Shown here in pieces: positions 36,757 through 44,195 of a stretch of 44,195 nucleotides of DNA; positions within the stretch are counted from its first letter, which is position 1, and each line of letters begins with the position of its first letter. Under the pieces are notes generated by a model. That model did no database searches. It was not told the DNA's origin and was given only the letters and a program-made list of their open reading frames with translations. Origin of the DNA: Promethearchaeota archaeon (GTDB lineage: Archaea > Asgardarchaeota > Lokiarchaeia > Sigyniarchaeales > SOKP01); contig CP070805.1 in the NCBI GenBank assembly GCA_020343655.1, positions 693,188 to 737,382 of the forward strand. Direction: 5' to 3'. Both the position numbers and the translations under genes were made by a program.

Positions 36757-37473
36757 ATGGTTGATAATCATAGTTACAGTTTTTTTGGTCAGAAAGTAGG
36801 CTTGATTATCCAAAGTTCTTCTAAAAATGAGCCTTTTATCTTCTTTAGACTGATTAAGAGTAAAAATGACGGTTCTTGGGAGAAACCAAGCAGCGGAGAA
36901 GGGAAAGTAATTAAATTCTCATTAGAAGAAATTGTCTGGATTATTCGTGTGTTAGAAAAAGAAGTAAATTCATGGTCAAGTTATCATACATTTAAAGACA
37001 AAAATACTCAGATTTCTTTTAAGTGGGAGAATGGAGATAATAAGAAATTGTGGATTCATATTGGAAAATATTCAAAAGTACTAGAGTATGCTCAATTTAA
37101 GATATTAGAAATGCTATTAAAACATATTTTAAAAGAAAAAATAGAATTTGCAACTACTCCCAATGTTTCTAAAAAGAGTGATTCTGGATTATTCAGCAAC
37201 ACCTTCGTCAAAGAAGAAGTAATCACAAATTTAGAACACATAAATAAAATTGAGAATTATCAAAGCAATAATGAAAATCCCAGTAAAATAAAAAAAGTTA
37301 ATGGTTCCATTAAGGGCGAAACTGATAAAGCCTTACTTATCCAATTTGATAATGGGAGTGAAGTATGGATACCTAAGTCTACAATTCATTCTGGTTTTGA
37401 TAATACAATGAATGCAATTCAAAGTTTCACAATTGATAGCTGGATTTTAAAAAAAAATAAAGTCTTGTCTTAA
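36757..37473 (+). CDS. Asgard-type conserved protein with a possible nucleic-acid-binding domain
   Basis: The 238-residue protein has two parts. The first (about 5-130) is a beta-sheet followed by helices, with ExxGSWEKPSSGEGKVIKFSLEEIVWIIRVLEKE as a recognisable block and SYHTFKDKNTQISFKWEN; I recall similar proteins in Asgard genomes, and the pattern of strands then one long helix is reminiscent of PC4-like single-strand DNA-binding folds, but this is a guess. After a polar linker (140-185), a C-terminal module (about 188-238: VNGSIKGETDKALLIQFDNGSEVWIPKSTI, then SWILKKNKVL) looks like a small barrel seen in mobile-element and DNA-linked proteins. No catalytic motif. A 50-codon ORF follows 12 bp later. 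Confidence 0.6.
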   Translation: MVDNHSYSFFGQKVGLIIQSSSKNEPFIFFRLIKSKNDGSWEKPSSGEGKVIKFSLEEIVWIIRVLEKEVNSWSSYHTFKDKNTQISFKWENGDNKKLWIHIGKYSKVLEYAQFKILEMLLKHILKEKIEFATTPNVSKKSDSGLFSNTFVKEEVITNLEHINKIENYQSNNENPSKIKKVNGSIKGETDKALLIQFDNGSEVWIPKSTIHSGFDNTMNAIQSFTIDSWILKKNKVLS

Positions 37474-37485
37474 ATTTTGTAAAAG

Positions 37486-37638
37486 ATGCCCGAATCTGAA
37501 CAACTAAATAGAGACAAGTATAGATTTATAATTTATCATGGTCATATACACATATTATCCATAAATGAAGATCCTGAAGATAATGACAATCCTAGTGAAT
37601 TACAAAATCGGGAATTTAACCACCTTTTATCAAAATAA
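37486..37638 (+). CDS. Possible small protein of 50 residues
   Basis: ATG at 37486 opens a 50-codon frame ending TAA at 37636-37638, starting 12 bp after the stop of the preceding gene on the same strand. The sequence is hydrophilic with YHGHIHILSINEDPEDNDNP and gives no family match that I recognise. The tight spacing favours a real co-transcribed gene; short length and lack of a known domain weigh against. It ends 27 bp before the stop of the convergent oxidoreductase. Confidence 0.4.
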   Translation: MPESEQLNRDKYRFIIYHGHIHILSINEDPEDNDNPSELQNREFNHLLSK

Positions 37639-37665
37639 GAAAAAGAAATTATAAAAATATTAATT

Positions 37666-39696
37666 TTATTTATCAAGCTCATAAGCAGTTATAAATCCTT
37701 CATGAATAGCTTCCATCATAGTTCGAGGTTCCTTACAATCTCCTATTTTATAAATATTATATGAAGGATTAGATGCATCAATTTTATCGTATAAATCTGT
37801 GTTAGGTTTTACTCCTGTAGCTAAAATAAATGTATCAATGTTTTCTAATGATTTTGTTTCGCCTTCATGCTGAAATTCTACTGTATCTTTCTCGAATTTC
37901 GTTATATTAGCATTAGTAATTGTATTTATACCTAATTTCATCATATGGCCAATCATAAAACCGCGAGTAGTTCTCCCAAAATTGAGTCCCAATTTAGGAA
38001 GTTTTTCTATTATTGTCACCTTTCTATTTCCCTTGAGCCACTTCGCAAAAATTTCATCCTTTGGCATTAAATTATAAAAACTGATAAAACGCGCGACTTC
38101 TGAGTCCAAGGTTCCTAATTCAGCAGCCCAGATTGCTGTTTCCATACCTGTTGCTGACCCACCTACCACAACTACATTTTTTCCAACATGATAATCTCCC
38201 GCAAGTACATCATCAGCAAAATAAATGGTGCTTCCTAGAGTACCATCGATTCCTGGAATTTCTGGGATATCATATTTAACACCAGTTGCAAAAATGGCAG
38301 CATCTGGTTCATATTCATTTATTATCTCTTGAGTTGCTTCTACTCCAAGCTGTAAATCAATATTAAGATGCTCAATTTGAGCTTTGTAGTAATCAATTAT
38401 ATCATTAATATCTCTTCGTCCAGGGGGAATAAATGATACATTGATTTGCCCACCTATCTCATCTTTTTTCTCTAAAATTGTTACATTATGACCCAATATT
38501 CTCGCTACTCGAGCAGCCTCTAATCCCGCAGGACCACTTCCAATAATTAGTACTTTCATTGGTTTCTCTGTTTTTTTATTAAGGTTTATTTCGCTTTCTC
38601 GAGAGGCTTCATAGTTTCGCATGCATTCAACTGATCTCCCAGTAAAAATATGGTCAAAACAACCTTGATTACATCCTACACATTTCCTAATATCCCAAAG
38701 CTGATTCTCTTTTGTTTTGATAGGTAAATAAGGATCAGCTATGAGTGCACGTCCCATACAAATTGCATCTGCCAGTTCGTTCCTTAATAGTTCCTCAGCT
38801 ACTATTGGATTGGTAATTCGATTGCTAACAAAAACAGGGATAGAAACATTATTTCTAATATTTTCAGCTAAGTAAGCATATGCTCCTTGGGGAACCATCA
38901 TTAGAAGTTGTGGAATTCTAGTCTCATGCCACCCTCCAGTTACATTTATAAAATCTATTCCCGCCTCATCATAATATTTTGCAATCACCGCAATTTCTTT
39001 ATAAGTATTAGAACCAGGCACAAAATCGTCTCCTGTCATCCGCATTCCCACTAAAATTTCCTTCCCAACCCTTTCTTTAACTAATTTTATTAATTCAAGC
39101 GGATATCGAAGTCTATTTTCTAATGAACCACCATATTCATCATCACGTTTGTTGGTAAGCGGACTAAGAAATTGATTGATTAAATATCCTGCAGATCCGG
39201 ATAATTCTACACCATTAAATCCTGCTTTTTTTAGACGTTCTGCCGCTCTCGCGTGATTCTCTTGAACAACTTTGATTTCATCAATTGTTAACTCCTTAGG
39301 TACCATTTTTGTCAAATTAGATTGTATTGCAGAAGAGGATACTGCTTTAGAAGATAAAGAATAAGCACCAGCATGATATAATTGAGCAATAACTTTTGCA
39401 CCATGGTCATGCATTATCTCTGAGAAAGTAGTTAATCCTGGAATAAATTTATCGTCATCAACTGAGAGAAAACCTCGTCCTCCACCACCTCTTTTTTCAA
39501 CCTGAGCTCCTCCTATGATAATTAAACCAACTCCTCCCTTAGCTCTTTCAAGGTAGAAATTAGTAAATTGTTCACTTATATAACCATCAGGAGTGTAATT
39601 TAAAGCCATGGCGGGTAAAACAATTCGATTCCGAATTTCAATATTTCGAATTTTTAATGGTTCAAATAACTTTACAAATTTCATGATATTATTCAT
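37666..39696 (-). CDS. Old yellow enzyme-type FMN/iron-sulfur/FAD oxidoreductase (2,4-dienoyl-CoA reductase family)
   Basis: The 676-residue protein has an OYE TIM-barrel that binds FMN (residues ~5-335; LFEPLKIRNIEIRNRIVLPAM, SGSAGYLINQFLSP), a four-cysteine cluster (CVGCNQGCFDHIF...C, about 340-362) for 4Fe-4S, and a pyridine-nucleotide disulfide oxidoreductase half with GSGPAGLEAARVA near 388 and GGSATGMETAIWA near 510. It is the architecture of FadH-type dienoyl-CoA reductase and of trimethylamine or NADH:flavin oxidoreductases. The substrate is undecided; unsaturated acyl-CoA or other enone compounds are the likely class. No other fatty-acid gene is adjacent. Confidence 0.88.
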   Translation of the reverse strand: MNNIMKFVKLFEPLKIRNIEIRNRIVLPAMALNYTPDGYISEQFTNFYLERAKGGVGLIIIGGAQVEKRGGGGRGFLSVDDDKFIPGLTTFSEIMHDHGAKVIAQLYHAGAYSLSSKAVSSSAIQSNLTKMVPKELTIDEIKVVQENHARAAERLKKAGFNGVELSGSAGYLINQFLSPLTNKRDDEYGGSLENRLRYPLELIKLVKERVGKEILVGMRMTGDDFVPGSNTYKEIAVIAKYYDEAGIDFINVTGGWHETRIPQLLMMVPQGAYAYLAENIRNNVSIPVFVSNRITNPIVAEELLRNELADAICMGRALIADPYLPIKTKENQLWDIRKCVGCNQGCFDHIFTGRSVECMRNYEASRESEINLNKKTEKPMKVLIIGSGPAGLEAARVARILGHNVTILEKKDEIGGQINVSFIPPGRRDINDIIDYYKAQIEHLNIDLQLGVEATQEIINEYEPDAAIFATGVKYDIPEIPGIDGTLGSTIYFADDVLAGDYHVGKNVVVVGGSATGMETAIWAAELGTLDSEVARFISFYNLMPKDEIFAKWLKGNRKVTIIEKLPKLGLNFGRTTRGFMIGHMMKLGINTITNANITKFEKDTVEFQHEGETKSLENIDTFILATGVKPNTDLYDKIDASNPSYNIYKIGDCKEPRTMMEAIHEGFITAYELDK

Positions 39697-39736
39697 AATT
39701 ATTATTTGAATTTTAAAATTTCATTTTAAATGAAAT

Positions 39737-40405
39737 TCATTCTCTTATAACTGAAATGCCATGTTTCTCCAATTTATTCATAATAAAAGGGTATTTTATC
39801 AAGGGTTCATATTCTAAGTGAGGAATTCCTAAACTTCTTATCTGTTCTTTTGTGAAAATGTTAAATAGAATCGCAGCACCATGTTGAATATTATATTTTT
39901 TCAATAGTTCTAATGCTCTTAACTGGAAATGAAAAAATTTTCCATCTGCTCCTGTTATTTGCTCGAAAGTCTTTTCATCAACCCCTTTCAAAGAGACCCT
40001 TGCATATAAATTCTTGAAATCATTTAATTCCTTAATATAATCTTCGTCTAACAGTATTCCATTAGTTTCAAGGATGAATAACACATTTTCAGGGATATAG
40101 CTCAACAATTTTAGTAAATGAGCTTTTCCTATAGTTGGTTCTCCACCGCTTATCCTTATTAATGATAGGTTCATTTTGAGAAGTTTTTCGCTTACGCTTT
40201 TTGGAGTAAAAAATTTACCAAATTTGTTGGGTTGCCATACTTTTTTCTGGGCCCAGCAATAGACACATCTTAAATTACAACCTAAACAGTCAGCGGTAGC
40301 ACACCCACCATAGAAGTGAGTTTTACGAAATCTATAATACTTTTTTAAATCGTTTTTACATACTTGACTTTCAATAGAATGTGCTAATTTAACTGGATCA
40401 ACCAT
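39737..40405 (-). CDS. Radical SAM protein, archaeal ATADCxGCNLxCxxC family
   Basis: The 222-residue protein has the radical SAM cluster motif CNLRCVYC with C43, C47 and C50, preceded by YGGCATADCLG. A GGEP motif (SAM binding) is in ISGGEPTIG near 100-108, and ILETNG and SLKG follow. It lacks extra C-terminal cysteines, so there is probably no second auxiliary cluster. It is not an NrdG by motif context. Similar archaeal proteins exist but I cannot name their reaction. It stands 41 bp upstream of the oxidoreductase gene on the same strand. Confidence 0.82.
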   Translation of the reverse strand: MVDPVKLAHSIESQVCKNDLKKYYRFRKTHFYGGCATADCLGCNLRCVYCWAQKKVWQPNKFGKFFTPKSVSEKLLKMNLSLIRISGGEPTIGKAHLLKLLSYIPENVLFILETNGILLDEDYIKELNDFKNLYARVSLKGVDEKTFEQITGADGKFFHFQLRALELLKKYNIQHGAAILFNIFTKEQIRSLGIPHLEYEPLIKYPFIMNKLEKHGISVIRE

Positions 40406-40476
40406 GTTCTAATTCAATATTACTGAATATTAGCCAATACAAATAATTAACTGATCAACTTCATTGAATGGTATTA

Positions 40477-40683
40477 TTACACAAACTTATTGAAACAATA
40501 TTTCTGATGATTATTTATACAATAATTACAAAAAGTTTCTGCACATAAACCACAGACGATCTCTTCATCATAGCATATATTTAAGTGTTTCTTACAACGG
40601 TTACAATGTTGATATCTCTTCGCAAACAAATCTTTAGCCCTTTGGAATTTTCGCTTTTTTAATTTATATAGTAACTCTAACAT
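40477..40683 (-). CDS. Small cysteine-rich zinc-binding protein
   Basis: The 68-residue protein has a basic helical N terminus (LYKLKKRKFQRAKDLF) and eight or so metal ligands in pairs: CNRC near 27-30, C37, CGLC near 44-47, C52, CINNH and C63. The spacing suggests a two-zinc RING-, B-box- or AN1-like treble-clef arrangement, but I cannot match a family. It is on the same strand as the radical SAM gene. Confidence 0.6.
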   Translation of the reverse strand: MLELLYKLKKRKFQRAKDLFAKRYQHCNRCKKHLNICYDEEIVCGLCAETFCNYCINNHQKYCFNKFV

Positions 40684-40794
40684 AATTATTGTATTTTAAA
40701 AAAGGCATTTATAAACTTAGAAAAAAATTTTAAAAATACATTTATGAGAATTAATGGACTTGAATTATATCCCAATTGAATTAAAATTTTTACT

Positions 40795-41088
40795 TCATTT
40801 TAAATCTTCAACTAATTCAAGAAATCCTGCATATGGAATGGCAGTCCAACTTTCTGCAAATGTAGCACCTGCAGAACGAGAAAGCAACGAGACTTTTGCT
40901 GCTTCTTGTTCATTTTTCACTTCGAAAATATCAATAAAATCATAGCGACCTAGTATGGCATAATGCGCGATCCACTTAATATCCGGAACCTTTTCTCTAA
41001 CTAAGTTCAACCATTTTTCTCCCTGTTCTTTCCGTTTTTCCACTAAATCAGGATTTTGAAGTTTAGTTGCAAGTATATATATTGGCAT
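40795..41088 (-). CDS. GYD-domain protein
   Basis: The 97-residue protein is a ferredoxin-like alpha/beta dimer fold of the GYD type, with the signature ILGRYDFIDIFEVKNEQEAAKVSLLSRS (shown in its two halves around residues 45-72). Family members have unknown function. A gap of 32 bp separates it from the creatininase-like gene on the same strand. Confidence 0.8.
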   Translation of the reverse strand: MPIYILATKLQNPDLVEKRKEQGEKWLNLVREKVPDIKWIAHYAILGRYDFIDIFEVKNEQEAAKVSLLSRSAGATFAESWTAIPYAGFLELVEDLK

Positions 41089-41120
41089 AAAGAAAAGTAT
41101 AATTATTGAAAATATATATT

Positions 41121-41903
41121 TTATTCTAGCAATAATTCTTTAATATCTTCAACGAGAGAATCTATTAGCTTTTCTAGATAAATTCTACCTCTTTTAATAT
41201 TAGCATGAGTTGGATCCCCTATTACCCCAATTTCAGATAAAGCAGAAATTCCCTTTTCAAAAACTATTTTACTTGTGTCTTCCCCTAAAGGTCCAACGTA
41301 TCCAGACTTAAACCTTTCTTTTCTCACCTGATTTTTTGCTATAGCTAAAATTTGGGAAGTCTCCACCTCTCCTGCATGGGCGCCTGCATCCTCGTTATTT
41401 ATACCAAATTCTGTAGCGATCTGCCATTCAATCCTTACAAACTCCCACGCATCCGTATATCCAATTATTTTAAGTTCTGGATACTTTGATTGCGATTCTT
41501 CTATAGCCTCTTCTGTTGGCTTAAAATTTCCACCATGAGTAGGTATAAAGATAATTGTTTTGAAACTGTGTTTAGAAAGACTTCTAACATAATCATAAAT
41601 TATTGCTTTTAGCGTCTCGTTCTTCAAAGAAATTGTACCTGGAAACGATAAATGATGATCAGAACATCCGATTCTAATTGTTTGAGCTTGTAAAGCATTT
41701 CCTAACTTAAGTGCTATTCTATTTGCTAGAAAATCAGCAATTATGGTGTCAGTGTGGGTCGGTAGATGTGGGCCATGTTGTTCTGTAGACCCTATTCCAA
41801 TAACAACTGTTGTAAATCCCTTCTGGACTGCTTCCCCTATATCCAGCCAATTCATTTCTTCCATTCGGATATTTTTCAAGAGTATTTCACCTAACAATTC
41901 CAT
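41121..41903 (-). CDS. Creatininase-family amidohydrolase
   Basis: The 260-residue protein shows the family's metal motif STEQHGPHLPTHTDTIIAD (about 40-58), with the glutamate, histidines and aspartate that bind the metals, plus GCSDHHLSFPGTISL, PTHGGNFKP and NNEDAGAHAGEVETS near 165-180. Relatives include creatininase, the FAPy deformylase ArfB of archaeal flavin and F420 synthesis, and mycofactocin MftE. The ArfB-like role is the likely archaeal candidate but not shown. It is expressed with or just before the GYD gene. Confidence 0.85.
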   Translation of the reverse strand: MELLGEILLKNIRMEEMNWLDIGEAVQKGFTTVVIGIGSTEQHGPHLPTHTDTIIADFLANRIALKLGNALQAQTIRIGCSDHHLSFPGTISLKNETLKAIIYDYVRSLSKHSFKTIIFIPTHGGNFKPTEEAIEESQSKYPELKIIGYTDAWEFVRIEWQIATEFGINNEDAGAHAGEVETSQILAIAKNQVRKERFKSGYVGPLGEDTSKIVFEKGISALSEIGVIGDPTHANIKRGRIYLEKLIDSLVEDIKELLLE

Positions 41904-42215
41904 TTTAATATTGTTATATTCAAATTAAATTGAATTCTTAAATATTAATATCTTCATTAATTTTATTTAAGGATTTAGTCTTTCAACACCAAAAAATCGA
42001 GATATTAAGGGTAGAAGGCTAAATAACTCGGTACAAATTCAAGTAAATATAATTGCATTTCTTCCACAAAGATCCTCATAGTATCCACAAACTACACTAA
42101 CTATCCATTACAAGAAAATATCTGTTAAGCTGGATTAGTCTAGCTTATTCAAGTTATTAAAAAAAAGAAAAACTAAATAAAGTTACATTTATAAAAACAA
42201 TCCTTTTAACCTGTC
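41904..42215. other. 312-bp intergenic region with one hairpin
   Basis: No credible ORF is found in this stretch between the creatininase-like and ACT-domain genes (both minus strand). It would contain the 3' end of the ACT transcript and the promoter for the creatininase-GYD pair. The only structure seen is the stem-loop at 42126-42147. Confidence 0.6.
42126..42147 (-). terminator. Stem-loop downstream of the ACT-domain gene, possible terminator or processing site
   Basis: The arms TAAGCTGGA (42126-42134) and TCTAGCTTA (42139-42147) pair over 9 bp with one G-U pair and a TTAG loop. It lies about 69 bp after the ACT stop in the direction of transcription. A T-run on the minus strand comes before, not after, the stem, so it is not a classical terminator. 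Confidence 0.3.
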
Positions 42216-42599
42216 TCATTCTCCCGCCAAAGCGGTACGAGCCTTATCTAAATTATCAACTCCGAGAACTACTCTGTTATTCTCGGCAAAATAAATTAAA
42301 TCTATATTGACTCCGGCATTACCTATTTTCCGAGCCAACTGCCCACCTGTGCCGGGTTTTCCTACTTTTGGACCTATATCCACAACGAGTACTTCACGTA
42401 TTGCACGTACTTCAAAACCAGCATCTTCGAGTGCCCAACGGGTCGTTTCTTCATCTTCAACCAAAATATGAATGATGCCTTCACCTTTTAGAGGAAATCC
42501 ACATATCCCTTCTATATTAATGCCCATTTTGCCTAAGGTTTCTCCCATATCGGCTAATGTGCCCGGTTTGTTTTTCAAAATAACAGTTAAATCTCTCAA
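42216..42599 (-). CDS. Tandem ACT-domain protein
   Basis: The 127-residue protein consists of two ACT-like ligand-binding modules: residues 1-65 (MRDLTVILKNKPGTLADMGETLGKMGINIEG, here given as a block) and 68-127 (VLVVDIGPKVGKPGTGGQLARKIGNAGVNI). ACT domains sense amino acids or similar small molecules. There is no attached enzyme domain, so it is a stand-alone regulator or binding protein. Its codon use seems a little richer in G and C than its neighbours by eye (ACCGGC-type codons), which could mean high expression or transfer. Confidence 0.82.
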   Translation of the reverse strand: MRDLTVILKNKPGTLADMGETLGKMGINIEGICGFPLKGEGIIHILVEDEETTRWALEDAGFEVRAIREVLVVDIGPKVGKPGTGGQLARKIGNAGVNIDLIYFAENNRVVLGVDNLDKARTALAGE

Positions 42600-42800
42600 T
42601 ATTTTATTCCTCCTTTTAGTGTTAATGGTATCTAATTAATTAAATCTTTTCTCATGATTACGATATTTTTTTCAATGATTAATTATGTCTTTTCCCTTTT
42701 TAAGTTTTATTTTAACAATCGAGAATGTTGAGTGATGAAGAAATGAATAAATCGAAGAAAATCTTTAAAAATATATGTACTTTCTTGTAGAATCTATTAG

Positions 42801-44033
42801 TTAGAATTCTTCTATTGTGATGAATTTCCTGGATCTCGGGACTAAGAATCGACAGCCATCTTTTGTTACAACGATATTTTCTTCTAATGAAACCATTCCA
42901 TAGTTTTTAGTCTTAAGGTATAATTCAAGAGTAAAGATATTGCCTTCTTCCACGATTCCCTTAGTGATTTCACCATAACGTTCCCAAAGCGGACCAAGCA
43001 ATACACCACCATCATGAGCATTAGTACCTATTTGATGTCCTAATGCATGAGCATATTCTTCATAACCTTGAGATTTCACATAATCACGAGCTATTTTATC
43101 TACGGAAAATCCTGTTACACCTGGTTTGATGTATTCTGCAGCTTTTGTAATTGCATTATAGACTGTTTCAAAAGCATGTTTGAGTTCTTTGGGAATTTCA
43201 TCTTCAGAACCGAAAAACCACATTCTTTGCAGGTCTGAACAATATCCATTGATTTTTACTCCAAAATCGTTGTGTAAAGTATGCCCCTTCTTTGTTTTGA
43301 GATTAGGAAGCGGATTAACATGACCAAATTCTTTATCTGGGCCAACATCTACTGCGGGACAAGAAATACGCTGCCAAGCTTCTTTTACACCATATTTATC
43401 CATCTCTTTATGGAACATTTTTTGGATTTCTATCTCACTCATTCCTATTTTTATTAACTTAGTCATTTTTCGATTGATCTCTTCTGTAATCTCACAGGCT
43501 TTTGTAACTAGCTCGATTTCTTTTTTTGTTTTTCGTCCTCGAAGTGCTTGAATTATTGGATAAGCACTTACAAAAAGATCCTTTTTATCAGATAAAATTG
43601 ACGTTAATTTCAGATACATTCCATGAGAAAGCCCATCTGAAACTACACTATCCTCTGAATAATTTAGTGCAATCTTAGAGGGATTTATTTCCCGGAAAAG
43701 TTCCTTCAATGGAATGCTAATTCCTTCTTTATATGGAATGACAGTATCCCAGATACCTTTACTTTCTTCAGCGAGAGCATCAAAATCGCCTACAATCGCC
43801 GTTTTGGTAAATTTATCTCCATCAAATGCAAAGATAAAAGCAGACTGCCAAACAATATCGCCACCAATTATTTGATTCATAATAGGATCAGGATTGACGG
43901 AAGTTTCACGTACAAATATTAACCAACAGTCAATTCCTTTTTCTTTCATAATTGTTGGGAGCTGTTTATGTTTTTCTTTAATAATTTTTATTAAAATATC
44001 ATAGGGGGTGTTTGCTTGAATCATTAGCTTCAC
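42801..44033 (-). CDS. M24-family metallopeptidase (Xaa-Pro aminopeptidase-like)
   Basis: The 410-residue protein has an N-terminal creatinase/prolidase domain (about 15-170) and a C-terminal pita-bread catalytic domain. Metal ligands are present: D in HNDFG and D in YCSDLQRM (about 250-270), H in HALGHQIG (about 330), E in FTLELYL and E in SLEENI near the C terminus. So it should be an active metallopeptidase on dipeptides or Xaa-Pro peptides. Normal length for the family, with no sign of a signal peptide. Confidence 0.9.
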   Translation of the reverse strand: MKLMIQANTPYDILIKIIKEKHKQLPTIMKEKGIDCWLIFVRETSVNPDPIMNQIIGGDIVWQSAFIFAFDGDKFTKTAIVGDFDALAEESKGIWDTVIPYKEGISIPLKELFREINPSKIALNYSEDSVVSDGLSHGMYLKLTSILSDKKDLFVSAYPIIQALRGRKTKKEIELVTKACEITEEINRKMTKLIKIGMSEIEIQKMFHKEMDKYGVKEAWQRISCPAVDVGPDKEFGHVNPLPNLKTKKGHTLHNDFGVKINGYCSDLQRMWFFGSEDEIPKELKHAFETVYNAITKAAEYIKPGVTGFSVDKIARDYVKSQGYEEYAHALGHQIGTNAHDGGVLLGPLWERYGEITKGIVEEGNIFTLELYLKTKNYGMVSLEENIVVTKDGCRFLVPRSRKFITIEEF

Positions 44034-44195
44034 TTCAATAATTATATCATTAATTTTAAAGGTGCAATTTATTTCTTAATTTAATCGAAACAATTTAAGA
44101 TTTCTGAAATTTCGTTTAACTTTTTAATAAATGCAAAATCCTTGCTCATGAATATACTCTATCCAGCCCTTCTCATCTCAAACCATCCAACCCTT
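44034..44195. other. Window-end region, no supported gene
   Basis: About 160 bp remain after the M24 gene start. On the minus strand short open pieces exist (for example a 22-codon frame beginning MSKDFAFIKKL) but each is broken by stops within the region. I do not call a gene. Confidence 0.5.

Noticed and set aside
39737-40405. NrdG activase for the NrdD at 25214-27349
   Set aside because: The cluster motif CNLRCVYC and the upstream ATADC pattern are not those of NrdG, and the gene is 12 kb away.
40754-40945. Plus-strand ORF over the GYD gene
   Set aside because: Antisense to a recognised domain, with no conserved features.
44034-44195. Partial gene at the right edge on the minus strand
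   Set aside because: All three minus-strand frames meet stops within the remaining 160 bp.

Overview
This AT-rich window is archaeal and most likely comes from an Asgard archaeon, probably of the Lokiarchaeia type. The archaeal core is clear: both subunits of DNA polymerase D, RNA polymerase subunits H and B, TFE, MBF1, Cbf5, the proteasome-activating nucleotidase PAN, archaeal NAC, and tRNAs with non-canonical introns. The Asgard signs are a Roadblock/LC7-GTPase fusion, a Rab-like GTPase with a very long tail, a decayed third Ras-like GTPase, and several proteins of types I know only from Asgard genomes. The placement rests on gene content read by eye, not on a tree.

Layout. 1-5822: PolD small subunit (minus, followed by a DUF2240-like gene cut by the window edge) diverges from the PolD large subunit. 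5819-9390: a membrane M28 peptidase, an unusual tRNA-Leu(GAG) with two or three introns, a 53-bp partial copy of that tRNA half a kilobase away that closes a short orphan ORF, the Roadblock-GTPase, and an intron-bearing tRNA-Thr(CGT). 9458-16280: a ThiL-like kinase, tRNA-Lys(TTT) with an intron, cbf5, a methyltransferase, rpoH and an unsplit rpoB. 16374-20926: two small membrane proteins, a conserved unknown, TFE and a lone molybdopterin oxidoreductase. 20942-24448: MBF1 diverging from PAN, PUA protein and NAC. 24459-27713: cupin, then class III ribonucleotide reductase and a MazG-like enzyme. 27911-33364: a double zinc-ribbon unknown, the long-tailed Rab-like GTPase, panB, a branched-chain aminotransferase and the GTPase pseudogene. 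33544-44033: mixed metabolism (thioesterase, GNAT, HAD, OYE-type flavoenzyme, radical SAM, creatininase-like, ACT, M24 peptidase) mixed with Asgard-type unknowns and small zinc proteins.

How it fits together. Most of the window is housekeeping: replication (PolD), transcription (RpoH, RpoB, TFE, MBF1), RNA modification (Cbf5), and protein birth and turnover (NAC, PAN). NrdD, an oxygen-sensitive glycyl radical enzyme, and the radical SAM protein point to anaerobic life. The GTPases fit the small-GTPase-rich signalling of Asgard archaea. I see no CRISPR array, no intact insertion sequence and no complete mobile element. The strongest unexplained signals are the tRNA introns and the tRNA-Leu relic, the GTPase gene broken by four stops without any frameshift, and a zinc-ribbon ORF off frame by one base in an A8 run.
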